A stretch of 64,000 nucleotides of DNA. It comes from Episyrphus balteatus (taxonomy: Eukaryota > Arthropoda > Insecta > Diptera > Syrphidae). Positions 13,331 to 23,624 of the stretch are shown here, piece after piece; within the stretch, counting starts at the first letter, position 1; every line of letters begins with the position of its first letter. The notes under the pieces are model-generated. The model had not been told where the DNA came from. It did no database searches and saw only the letters and a program-made list of their open reading frames with translations. The position numbers and the translations under genes are program-made. The stretch is from the NCBI RefSeq assembly GCF_945859705.1, contig NC_079134.1:12627545-12691544 (forward strand). The letters are read 5' to 3'.

Positions 13331-16096
13331 TAAGAGTTTCCTTATTTTATAACTTAACGAAGATTTTTTATTTTAACAATATCTTTAAAATTCTTTAAAT
13401 AAGAAAGGGCTAGGAATGAGAAGACTCGAGTTTGAAAAAAATGGTGAATATTTAACTTGCAGATAAGATCGGTAACTAGACAAAACTTTAGCTTTCAGTT
13501 TTACAAAACTCAAAGAAACTATTATAATATAATTGGAAAGTTTAGGTTTCGTTAAGATTGTATTTAGTCTTCATTTCCCGGTTGAATGCAAAACTATAAC
13601 TATAAATAGGCGATTCGATAGTTGAGTTCTTTAGACAACTGAAGATAAGTCATATCATTGGGCTTAAATGGGTAGTTTCATTAAGTTTTTTTTATTCTGT
13701 TTTCGTTGTTTATTTTCGAACTGAACGAAAAATATCGGTTTAATTGGTCGATTACTGATCGCTTCTAACGATTATTTGCTGTCAACTTTAACTGCTTTTT
13801 CGATTGTTTCACCCAAAATAAACACCGAGGAAACCGAAAAAATTCATTAAAGCAACCGAAAAATCAATTAAGCCAAAGTCGAAAAACCGCTTGATGCAAG
13901 CGATTTCAAGTTCTTGGATTCCACTGATTACTACATTTGTTGTGTTCTACATCGAAGTCCGTCCTGCCAATTTCTTCACATTCTTCAAACGGTTACGATG
14001 CTTTTATTGAAAACTGATCTTCATTTATTCTTATTTTAACTAAATGCAGCTGTCATCTGAACTCCAGCTGTCATTTCACTTCCTGTGATTTCCACTTGTC
14101 ATAATCTGGTTTGGCGCTTAAATCTCAATTAGTGTAGTCTGTTCGCAATGCCATCGCTTAATGATTTTGTTTTGTTTCCCTCATATAACTAGAGTGGTCC
14201 ATGATCTTTCAGAAATTATAGTAAAGTGAAGACCCTAGAATCTTGTATTATTATTAAGACGCCGGAAAAAATCATAATTTAATTGCCAGTTTGCTTAAAT
14301 GTGATGGAGCAAAAAATGTCCCCCCCCCCCCTCAAGATGTGGAACGTGTGTGTACCACCATGAAGTGTCATAATTGCATTCTGTCTCTGGTCATTGGACT
14401 CGATTCTTTTGCAACGGTATAACGACTAAGCATGATGATGATAATGTCTCTCAGGTCTCAACAACAACAATAAAAATAAAAATCCAACAAAACTAAAGAA
14501 ACAATTCAAGATCACATGATTTCTTCACCTAATGATGATTCGACTATACGACTTCTTCTTCTATAAGTCATCATCTCATGCTATTCCCTGAAATATATCT
14601 TCATCATCATTCGACTAGCATGCAATCCAACAGCTTGTCATGGAAAAATAAAACAATCTTTTTAGTAGATTCAATTCGCCTCCTCCTCAACTCTCTTCAT
14701 TCGTTTTGTAATGTAACTGATGAACAACTGTCAAAATAATAATGTCTGACATTATTGTTCACCTCTTCATTTTGATGTTTCTTCTTTGTTTTCCATCTTC
14801 TCTGCTGGGCTAAGAAGATAGATGAGAACCGTTTATCGACAGAAGAATATCACAACAAGAACAGGAAGAACAATAAAGCAGCAGCGTCATGCAATATAGG
14901 CAGCAGGGAAAAAACTTTGCTTGGCCCGCACGCACTCTTGAGTAGGTTCTCATGTAGAATCCTTTTCTGAGATTTTTGTTCTTTTTGAACAACAACGGTA
15001 AAGTGTATCTCTATTGCTTACAAGCTGAAGATGTGCGCCAAAGATCTCCCACACTCCTCAAATAAGACTCCTAGAGGTCGATCGGTTTAAAATATCCACT
15101 TTGCCTACGAACAGAACTCCTTTGGTGAGGTCTATCTAGAAAGACTCCTAAACGGTGCAGTGCGTGACTTTTAAATGATCAACTATTCAACTTGTTGTTA
15201 TTGCTCGTATTCAGCAATTCAGCCCGGAAGGTTACCACAGCAATTCTGCGTGTCAAGTGGTTTGTTCTCTTCACTTTTTTGTATGTTTGTACCTCCTAGA
15301 TGAATGGAGGATTATCCCCACATGATATAGGTCACTTAGCATTTGGTTGGCTGTTGGACTTGTTGGGATTTCGTGTTTAAGTGATGCTTACATTCACTTT
15401 TTTCTCAGAAACAATAACAAAAACAACAACAACAAAAAAACTGATCAATTCCCTTTTTTATTTCATGGATGAACGACACATCAGGTGTAAGTGTTCCAGC
15501 CTTAAGGAGATCGTTGCTCCTCAAAAGACTGAACACTGAAGACCTCTGTGTAGGTACAACAAATCTACTCTGATGTTTTGATGTGTTTGCGCATCGAATC
15601 AATCAAATTGGATTGTAAATAGGGTTTAATGGATTACGAATGTATAATTGAAGCACCACCAAAATAAGGGGGGAATCAAGCAAACTGAAAAGAGAAGAAG
15701 ATGTGAAGGTCCAGCAAAGATTGGTGTTTATTTTCGATCAGTTACAAGAGTGCAGCTAATCGTTGCAATCAAAAAGAGGGATCTTTTTTTTGTTCTTTTG
15801 TTTCTTTTTTTCTTCTGTGTGATGTGTCTCAAGGTATGTTATAAAGTGAAGATCATGGGGATATGTAAATTGCTCTCATGACATGGTTAATGAAGAATTA
15901 ATAATACACCTCTGGACAAGTACACGTTTAAAAGAGATTCGAAACAAATAATTTAAAAGATGAAAAAGATAGAGTTGTTTTTTGAGGTCTTAATTGGGTT
16001 TCTATACTTAGAATCTTATTTATTTAATTAGCCAGGTCTTTCCAACCTTTGGAAATTGAGCATGGTCAGTAGTATTTTATATATTCGAACTATATT

Positions 16097-17290
16097 TGGG
16101 CTCAGTTGTCTTTTATAGAATTGCTCACTTTGACGTTTTGTATCACAAAAGGTTGGAGATCTTCTTTAAGCTAATCATACCAACAGAGATTATGATTTCC
16201 TCGACTTTTCGTATTTGGTATCGTAATGCTCTTAGCGTAATTTAAAATAGTTTATACTTTTATAACTCAGATCTTTGCTTATAAACTTTATCTATAGAAA
16301 TAGCTTGTCTCTTGTGCTCAGTCATTTTTATTGAAAGTGCTCAATTTGATATCTTGTTTCCCATGTTGTTGAAAAGCTGAATACTAACTCCATATAAAAA
16401 GTTAAGGTTGCGCATGCTTTGCTAAATTCCTAAATTAAAAGAGTTTATTGGGCTCATTTGTGCTCAATTTTGTTTTGAGTTTAAAATCTTGATTTTGACA
16501 TTTGTGCCCTTAATTATGAAAGTGGACTTAGTCACTCCTAAAAATGCCATCAAATCTAGCCTAAAAATAATTATTATTTAAGGGGTAAAGTTTATTTGAA
16601 AGATAAACTGCAGTAAATAAATTTCTTTACAGCTCCTTTAGTGGTTTTATAAAAAAATACAATTAAATCGTTATAAGAAAATTATTATGTAAGTTTTTCT
16701 TTAACCAATGCAAAAAGTGACTTAGTCCACTTTCATAATCAAGGGCACATTTACAAAACATTTCTGATATTTTTTGCTGACTAATTTTAAATGTTTCCAT
16801 ATAAAAGTGCAAAATTACGTCAGCTTTGCTCAGTTCTTACAACATAATAGTTTCTTGAGCTTATTTGTGCTCAATTTTGGGTTTTAGTTAAAAATGCTCA
16901 GTTTAACATCTATAGAAATATTTTTTTTCATATTTTCTGTACTTATTTCTTTTAATTTAATAAAATTTTCAATATTACGTTAATTGTGCTCAGTTTCTTG
17001 TTTTATCGGGCTATGCTTGCACACTTGCATTTTCCGTGCTCAGTTTGTTATAATTTAACATAATATCTAGTTTGATATTTGTTTTAAAATTTTACAAATT
17101 TAAAGTAACATACGTTTTGGTCAATTCTTCTTGATTTTTGTGCTCAGTTTCTACTATACTTGAATCTTAAGAAAGTTTTATAGTTTTCTTAAACAATCTA
17201 ATCTTATGTAAAATTCAATTAAACTAATTTAAAAAAAAAAAGATGTGCTCAGTTTTCTTGATTTGACTTTTGTTGTGCTCAGATGTTTTT
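16097..17290 (+). repeat. irregular cluster of TGTGCTCAGTTT motifs
   Basis: About 14 copies of a motif near TGTGCTCA(G/A)TTT occur in 1.2 kb, all in the same orientation and irregularly spaced. Examples begin near 16098, 16121, 16313, 16336, 16450, 16459, 16827, 16867, 16893, 16985, 17036, 17138, 17244 and 17274. Many are followed by a T-rich stretch and GATAT or TTGA. This looks like a strongly diverged tandem repeat or a recurrent-site array; no known element recognised. Confidence 0.6.
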
Positions 17291-18289
17291 CCTTAACATC
17301 CTTGGTTAAAAATTAACTTCCATGATCTTAAAATATAATTAAGAGAAACATTAAGTTTCTTATGTTATGAATACTTGATAGCGATATTGCGTTTTACTGT
17401 CGCCCTTTATAAGTTCCACACCTTATTTAAAGTTATTGTATGACATAAGTGATAAATTACTAAAAGATTGTGATTTTTAAGAGAGTAAGCTGTGAATATA
17501 AATTATTTTATCCAGATCATTGGAATTCTGACAAGTTATTGAAAAAAATAATCTACTACTTTTTTGTATTGTCTACTCAAACGCATCTGTCATAATTTCT
17601 ATGACATATCATTGCAAAATTTTAATTCAAATATTTTCATCACGAGCCATTTAACCATCCCAGCATAATACTTTGGCGACAAATTCCGATCATATCATTC
17701 TAAAAAAATTCCATCTAAAGACGTGTTCTTACCTCCTCATTATAAACCTAGTTGTTATACAACAAAAAATTCAATTCCAAATCAAATATACATTATGACA
17801 GTTCATAATGAGAGTTCCAACAACAACACGAGCGCGTTCATAAATTAAATGCTACCAGCCATGCATCTATTACATAAACAATTTCAATAATCCGTTGGAT
17901 CAACCAAGCTCAAATCCGTTTCAATAAAAACAACAGCAAAAAGCAACAAAAAAAAGCAATTACATGATTTTATTCCAGAGATCACCCTCAGCCACACAAC
18001 AACACATCGAACCTAGATTTAATTGAAATTAAATATCTGACATTTCTGATCCAAACAGAAAATCCACATAAAAAAGATTTTAAAAAAATGCAATGCAGCG
18101 CATGAGTGCGATCATCTAATCTCATCTAAAACCAAACCTGTCTTAACAGTGTTAAAAGATGATAACCTGTATCTTTCGACAGGTTTATAAGATACATCGC
18201 ATCAAAATTCTATGCAACACCTTTCAAGAATCACTTCGCATAGTTCTAGATATTTTATCTTTTTTTTTTAATTTTGTTTTGCCAAAGTG

Positions 18290-19210
18290 CATTGGCTATG
18301 ACCATCTTGCTAAAGGTCACGCATCGACGCAGCTCACTTGAATTTAAGCCAAACGTATCTAAGTGCGTTGCCACTGCCTGTCACCGTGCGTCGTCGAAGT
18401 CGCCTCATGTCTCTGGCTGCGCAGAGAAAAGATAGAAAAATAGATTTTCTGCCCCAAAGTCGAGGTAAGTGCACTGCGCACAGAGTTGCAATGTGAAGAC
18501 ACACAGCGACACTTCTCATTAAAAGTACATTAGTCAGTCATGGCTTCGTTCACGTATCTAGATGCACTTTTGCTACGGTTTTTAGGAGAGAGATATGTGT
18601 AGTAGTTTGTTGTTGCTGGGCTATGTGAATAATGTTGTCATGTTATGAATTGGAGATAGAGAGCACAAGAGACTAAGTCAAGGTGGCAACGACATCGCGC
18701 GCACCTCGCTACTCAAACCAATCCAATGTGTGATGCATGATGGTGATGGTTGGAGATCGTGTTGCATAACTGTGCGATGGAGTGCAGTTTTCTGACACAG
18801 ATTTTTCATCAACATCATCATAGATATACAAATCTATCTTTCAGATATGAGTCGAAATGACAACGATATATTGACAACAACACTCGAAGCATCGGCACCG
18901 ACACCGACACGACACATGTCGACTGACATAGTTTATTATGTAAATGAACTTTGCTTTTGCCGCCAACTGAATCTGGGACATCCTGGCCATCAAACCGGTG
19001 ACATTACTCATCACAGCACATTGCCGTTGGTTTAGTTTGACCTTTTGTTATGTTTTTTGTTATTGTTAGATGTTCAATGTGCGTATAGCTGAGAGTCGAT
19101 GAACATTTAACAATTAGCAGTGAAGAAAAATAGAAAATCAATCAAAATGTCTTCGCACGCACACGCGCTTCTAAATGTGCGTATACAGGTATGGAGTACA
19201 AAGAAGGTGC
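18290..19210. promoter_or_regulatory. less AT-rich intronic block, possible regulatory module
   Basis: This block is visibly richer in G, C and CpG than the flanking intron (for example CACGCATCGACGCAGCTCAC at 18317 and GCGCGCACCTCGC near 18697). It lies about 0.7-1.6 kb upstream of the next exon. Neither strand gives an EGF or DPY reading frame with splice sites. Candidate enhancer or alternative promoter; the call rests only on composition. Confidence 0.25.
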
Positions 19211-19900
19211 CATGAGACCAAAGACCCCCCAGAGCAATTCTATTCTTCTTTAAAAACAATTATGGAAAAAAGAGTACAGCGGATGTTTTGTCAGAAAATA
19301 TCATTACAGCGGATGTCTTTTAGCACTTTATGACCATGGGGCCGTTTTTCTCACTACTAAATCTTCTTGTTATCAGTGTTAACTACGACTTAAGTATTGA
19401 AGAATGTCAAATGTCAGTTTAAATAACAGAACCGTTGTATAACAGATATTTCTGACAGATGCGTGGAAGGAGTAAGACAAAGTGATCACGCACCTAAAAT
19501 GTTGGTATTCTATGTTTTTTTTAAAATGATTATCCCCTCCCGACTCAACCACGGTCCTACGCTTAGATTCTTAATGGATCTTAATTCTAACAATATTGAA
19601 ATGGGATTTCTGTCCTTGTGTCTTCGGATCATAAAATTGATTGTTTTTCTCTCAAATAATGGGTTGGAAAAGCTCCACCTTTAGGAAAAAATGGAAATGG
19701 ATGGATAGTAATTAATTGATTTTAGAAAAACAATCGAAGATAGGAAACGGTTTATTGTTTGGTTCTTTTTTGTTTTGTGGTTCTAATTAATTATGCTCTT
19801 TTAGAAATTGAAGGAGACCACCTTGAATATTATAGTGGGAACTCTTTCACATCAATTTAGTTTATTTTTAATGATTTTTTTTTACTGTTTTCATTTTTAG

Positions 19901-20032
19901 ATATTGATGAATGTCAAGATCCATCGATAGCTGCACGATGTGTGGAAAATGCAGAGTGTTGTAATTTACCAGCACATTTCTTGTGCAAGTGTAAAGATGG
20001 CTATGAAGGTGATGGTGAAGTTCAATGTACAG
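19901..20032 (+). CDS. dpy: dumpy exon: one calcium-binding EGF module
   Basis: Exon of 132 nt, phase 1-1, encoding D-I-D-E-C followed by an EGF module of about 44 residues ending C-K-D-G-Y-E-G-D-G. The D-I-D-E-C start is the classical calcium-binding EGF signature. The acceptor is TTTTTAG at 19900 and the donor GTAAGA at 20033. An unusual double cysteine (A-E-C-C-N-L) sits at the fourth-cysteine region, and the usual aromatic of the hydroxylation motif is replaced by A-H-F-L, so this module is slightly divergent. Confidence 0.9.
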
Positions 20033-21752
20033 GTAAGAAAAAAATTCTTTTTTTTTTATTTATCAAGAAAAAACTAACTAATTCTTTAACGTTTGCTTTA
20101 AGATATCAACAAAGTATAAATATAACAAATTTCATAAGCCAATTTCAAGTTTTTAACTAAAAAAACATGCTTTGGGCGCCATTTTATTTAAATAAATCCT
20201 TCTCTTAATTGTTGTACTATTAGTGACATGGTTGTATTCCAAATTAAAGAAACTTAAATTGATCTTCAAGTGTCCCATTATATTTTACCACCTTGCAAAT
20301 GGATCTGTTTGTCTACTTGATTTGAACGAAGGCTATTTTAATACTTAACGAAACTTTATGCGTAAACAAACTCCTTTACTTTTCGACTTAAAAGTCAAAT
20401 TTAAAACTCAATTTCATGGAAGCCATGAATCATGAGAACAAATGCTTCGTCTTCTTCCTAATTCTCTATACATGGCAATCATTAAAAATCTTCACTTCAG
20501 AGTAGGCGTTAGGAAATTCCCATTAGTTGATGTCATTTCTATCTCATCTTAAGACCAAAAACTTCTGTCATTAATTTTTCAAGAATACATTCAACATGTC
20601 AGAATTTGAATTTATTCATGAAGTTTTGTTTAATTCGTTCTTCTTGAGTGACAACATCAAAGCTTTTTTGTGTGCATTTCTTGAGGCATCTTCCATTGAC
20701 CTTAAGTCTAGATTTTTTTTAATTCTTTCATTCTGCGCAAAACTTCTACGTGAATCTATTTAATCTTAATGTAAATCTTAGCCACAAACAGAACAAAAAT
20801 CAATAAAGAAGTGATGTCATGTTAATTTTGGTAAGCTATCTTGATTTCACAATGACATCACACACTCGTCAGCCGCCAGCCATATATCTACCATTTGGCC
20901 AAACACGTAGGTTGGCAGTCAGATCTTGTTTTTTTTGTTATTCTTCGTCTTTTTCTTGGCGGCCACCAATATTTTTCCTTGAATTTATTTGCCTTTGGGC
21001 TAATGCAACAAACATGTACGATAGAAGATTTAAAGGAGTTAAGGTTCTAAAGAATTCCCAAAAAAAAAAAGAAACCTTAAAATTGACCTTGACTGGAAGA
21101 AACATAATCACTCTTTCTTTCTTTCGTTCCGAAGGATGTATCCTTTTTTTTTGTTTTTTTTTTTGGAAGCCAAGAAATCAAAGTTATAAATATACTTTAT
21201 TAAAAAAGGAACGTCACATTCCTCAACGAATATCCACCAAAATGTGGGATGGAAGACCCTGAAGGTAGACGTCATGGAAAAAAATGATTTTCGGTCTTCT
21301 GTTTATCATGGGAAGATTAATTTAAAATTCTTGCGGGTTTGTTCAGATTTTTTTTATAAGCTTCGTGTCGGTTTTATTTTTTTGGACAAACTTGGGTATT
21401 TAAATTAAGGACTGTTACCACAAAATTGAAAATGGCAACTTGTAACCAATGAAGATACAACAAATACTGTTCTTGGGAACCAGAAATGATAAGGAACTAC
21501 ATTTTGACGAAACACAACTTTGACGAAACTCGAAAAAATTATACGATTCCATGTTTTATATTGTTTTGACGAAACACTCCAATACACAATATAAATACTT
21601 AACGAAGGTCAAATTTGACGTGAAATTTCCTTTCACCCAAGTTTTCAAACTGCCACATAAAAACCTAACGAGACTTTTATTTATAAATGGATTGCAAGTG
21701 ACAGAAAACTTGACGAAACTTATATTGACTTATTTTTTCTCTCTTTTTCTAG
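20033..21752 (+). other. dpy: intron with one ~150 bp repeat copy and a TTGACGAAAC cluster
   Basis: Non-coding 1.7 kb intron. Around 20085-20260 is the first copy of a ~150 bp repeat with the core TTGGGCGCCA, found again at 23.2-23.5 kb. Near the 3' end, at 21500-21725, are six TTGACGAAAC/CTTAACGAAGG-like motifs. The 147-codon frame at 20819-21262 has no domain similarity I can recognise and is treated as spurious. Confidence 0.7.
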
Positions 21753-22124
21753 ATATCGATGAATGTCGAAATCCAAATGCATGTGGTAAGAACGCCCACT
21801 GCATCAACACACCTGGCAACTTCACGTGTGAATGTCCCGAGGGATTCTTGGGCAATCCCTTCGACGGATGCGTCGATGTGGACGAATGTACATACCCGAA
21901 AGCCTGCGGACCTCGATCAATCTGTAGTAACCTGGAAGGCAGTTATCGCTGCGACTGCCCGCCAGGCTATTTAGGTGATGGCCGGTCCGAGACGGGTTGT
22001 ATTGATGAAGACGAATGTGCCCGTTTGCCATGCGGTCGCAATGCCCAATGTTTAAATACCGACGGTAGTTATAAGTGTTCCTGTCCTGATGGATATCAGG
22101 GTGATCCGGCTATAGGCTGTGAAG
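21753..22124 (+). CDS. dpy: dumpy exon: three calcium-binding EGF modules
   Basis: Exon of 372 nt, phase 1-1, encoding three consecutive EGF modules starting D-I-D-E-C, D-V-D-E-C and D-E-D-E-C. Each has six cysteines, and hydroxylation-type motifs such as C-I-N-T-P-G-N-F-T-C and C-L-N-T-D-G-S-Y-K-C are intact. The modules end in G-Y-x-G-D-type turns (G-F-L-G-N-P-F, G-Y-L-G-D-G, G-Y-Q-G-D-P). The acceptor is CTTTTTCTAG at 21752 and the donor GTAAGT at 22125. Tandem calcium-binding EGFs form stiff rods when calcium is bound; in Dumpy this is taken to suit its tension-bearing role. Confidence 0.95.
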
Positions 22125-22397
22125 GTAAGTTTTATTTTTCTTTTTCAATAAAATCTAATTGGTTAATGGTTTATTATAATAATTTTTATTATTTGCTATC
22201 TAATTTCATAACATTTTGCGCCTAACCAAACTGCACAATCAATCGATATACACAAAACTCAAACTATGACGAATATATCGCATTTATTATTACACTCATA
22301 AAAAACACACACCAATACAAAAAACAAAATGGTGGACGTCATAATCCATTTTACATGCTAAAAATTTAACAAAAAAAATCACAAATCGACTCAAAAG
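22125..22397 (+). other. dpy: short intron with weak acceptor tract
   Basis: A 273-bp intron. The donor is GTAAGT. The 3' end is A-rich (AACAAAAAAAATCACAAATC, then GACTCAAAAG) with almost no polypyrimidine tract before the AG at 22397. In-frame stops prevent read-through. Confidence 0.75.
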
Positions 22398-22640
22398 ACG
22401 TCGATGAATGCTCTAACAATCCCTGTGGCTTGGGTGCTGAATGCGTTAATTATGCGGGAGGCTTTGAGTGTCGCTGCTCCGAGGGCTATACACTTGAGGA
22501 CAATGTGGACTGCATTGATGTGGATGAGTGTGCCCGTGAAAATGCTTGTGGACTTAATGCTAAGTGCATTAATTTCCCTGGCTCTTATAAATGCCTTTGT
22601 CCGACAGGATATCGTGGTCAGGGACATTTATACTGTGAAA
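22398..22640 (+). CDS. dpy: dumpy exon: two calcium-binding EGF modules
   Basis: Exon of 243 nt, phase 1-1, encoding two EGF modules with D-V-D-E-C starts (C-S-N-N-P-C-G and C-A-R-E-N-A-C-G). Both keep six cysteines and the Asn/Asp hydroxylation motif (C-V-N-Y-A-G-G-F-E-C and C-I-N-F-P-G-S-Y-K-C). The acceptor position at 22397 is set by the phase-1 Asp codon; no other nearby AG keeps D-V-D-E-C in frame. The donor is GTTAGT, an acceptable variant. The weak acceptor makes this exon a candidate for regulated skipping, which would preserve the frame. Confidence 0.88.
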
Positions 22641-23624
22641 GTTAGTATTTTGAATTCCTGCTACACCGAGCTTCCTTGACCAAAATTTTTCTAATTGACA
22701 ACAACTCTATTTTTATGATTCTCCTACCTATCCTGCTGAGCAAATCTTATTTTCCAAAAAAACTGCTTCTCACGCTATAATTTTTTTTTTATAAAAAAAA
22801 AAAACAATTATCCTTTTGTAAATATTTTTCCCCCAACTCTTTTCTACCGGAACTTTTTGGACTTTAGGGGTGGTTGAAAGTAATGCGACTAAGAATTTAC
22901 AAAATTAAGAGAAAATTACTAAAAAACAAAACACAAATTATGCTAAACCAAGATGGAAAAAAAATTGGTTTACTGATTGTTGGGCGCCATTTTTTTTTTT
23001 TCAACTCCTATTTCCAATTTTTCTTAATATTCTAATAAACATAATCATATTTTTTTGTCAATTTTGGCATTATCTCTGATTTTTGTATGAAGAAAAAACA
23101 ACAACAATCATTGAATATTCCCACGTTGGGCGCCAGTTACAATGGTTTCTTTGAGATTCTGCATTTTCTTGAACTAATTCTTTAAGATAGAAAACAAATA
23201 TAAATATATCAAATTTCTAAAGTCAATTTCAAGTTTGAAACTAAAAAAAATTGCGTTGGGCGCCATTTTTTTAATAAATCCTTCTCTTAGTTATTTTACA
23301 ACAGTGGAATGGTTATTTTGTAAAAAAATAGAATATAAAATATAAATACAACAAATTTCTTGAGTCAATTTCAGGTTTGAAACTAAAAAACCTGCCGTTG
23401 GGCGCCACTTTTTTTGAAATAAATTCTTCTCTTAGTTCTTTAACTACAGTGACATAGTTATATTTCAAGTCGCATTACATTTCACCACCTCTATATAACA
23501 CAAAACGTAATCCTTCAAAAACCAAAACCAAAAATAATCCCTACACAAAGAAAATATAAACTTTTTTAAAACTGGCCCTTATATTTTGCAACACAACCCT
23601 TGTCTACCTGTCCAATCCATACAG
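22641..23624 (+). repeat. intron carrying repeats with TTGGGCGCCA core
   Basis: A 984-bp intron, largely made of a degenerate repeat. TTGGGCGCCA occurs at about 22982, 23126, 23256 and 23397. The last two lie in adjacent ~150 bp units sharing ATAAATA(C/T)A(A/T)CAAATTTC, GTCAATTTCA(A/G)GTTTGAAAC and AAAT(C/T)CTTCTCTTAGTT. A further copy is in the previous long intron near 20175. At 23121 the context CCCACGTTGGGCGCCA matches the 3' T-arm/acceptor/CCA end of animal tRNA-Lys as I know it; its complement is a retroelement primer-binding sequence. So these may be retroelement or SINE remnants. No element is intact. Confidence 0.6.

Larger units (their letters stand above)
1072..19900 (+). other. 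dpy: 18.8 kb dumpy intron
   Basis: The largest intron in the window, bounded by GTAAGT at 1072 and a TTTTTAG acceptor at 19899-19900. Open frames inside it are short, low in complexity and lack splice context, so I call none of them genes. It contains a long foldback (about 3396-5105), TGTTATAC doublets (2408, 2503, 6727, 6789), a CTTAACGAAAC motif cluster (8.6-10.8 kb), a trinucleotide-rich block (11.3-13.3 kb), a 12-C homopolymer at 14320-14331, a TGTGCTCAGTTT cluster (16.1-17.3 kb) and a less AT-rich block (18.3-19.2 kb). First introns of large developmental genes often hold enhancers; that is an inference here. Confidence 0.8.

Noticed and set aside
20819..21262. 147-codon plus-strand frame in an intron
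   Set aside because: Phe- and Lys-rich from T- and A-runs, no domain recognised, and no phase-1 splice sites.
23600..23624. Alternative start of the 7.3 kb exon upstream at a TTG
   Set aside because: This stretch lies before the CATACAG acceptor and is intronic; TTG is not a plausible start here.
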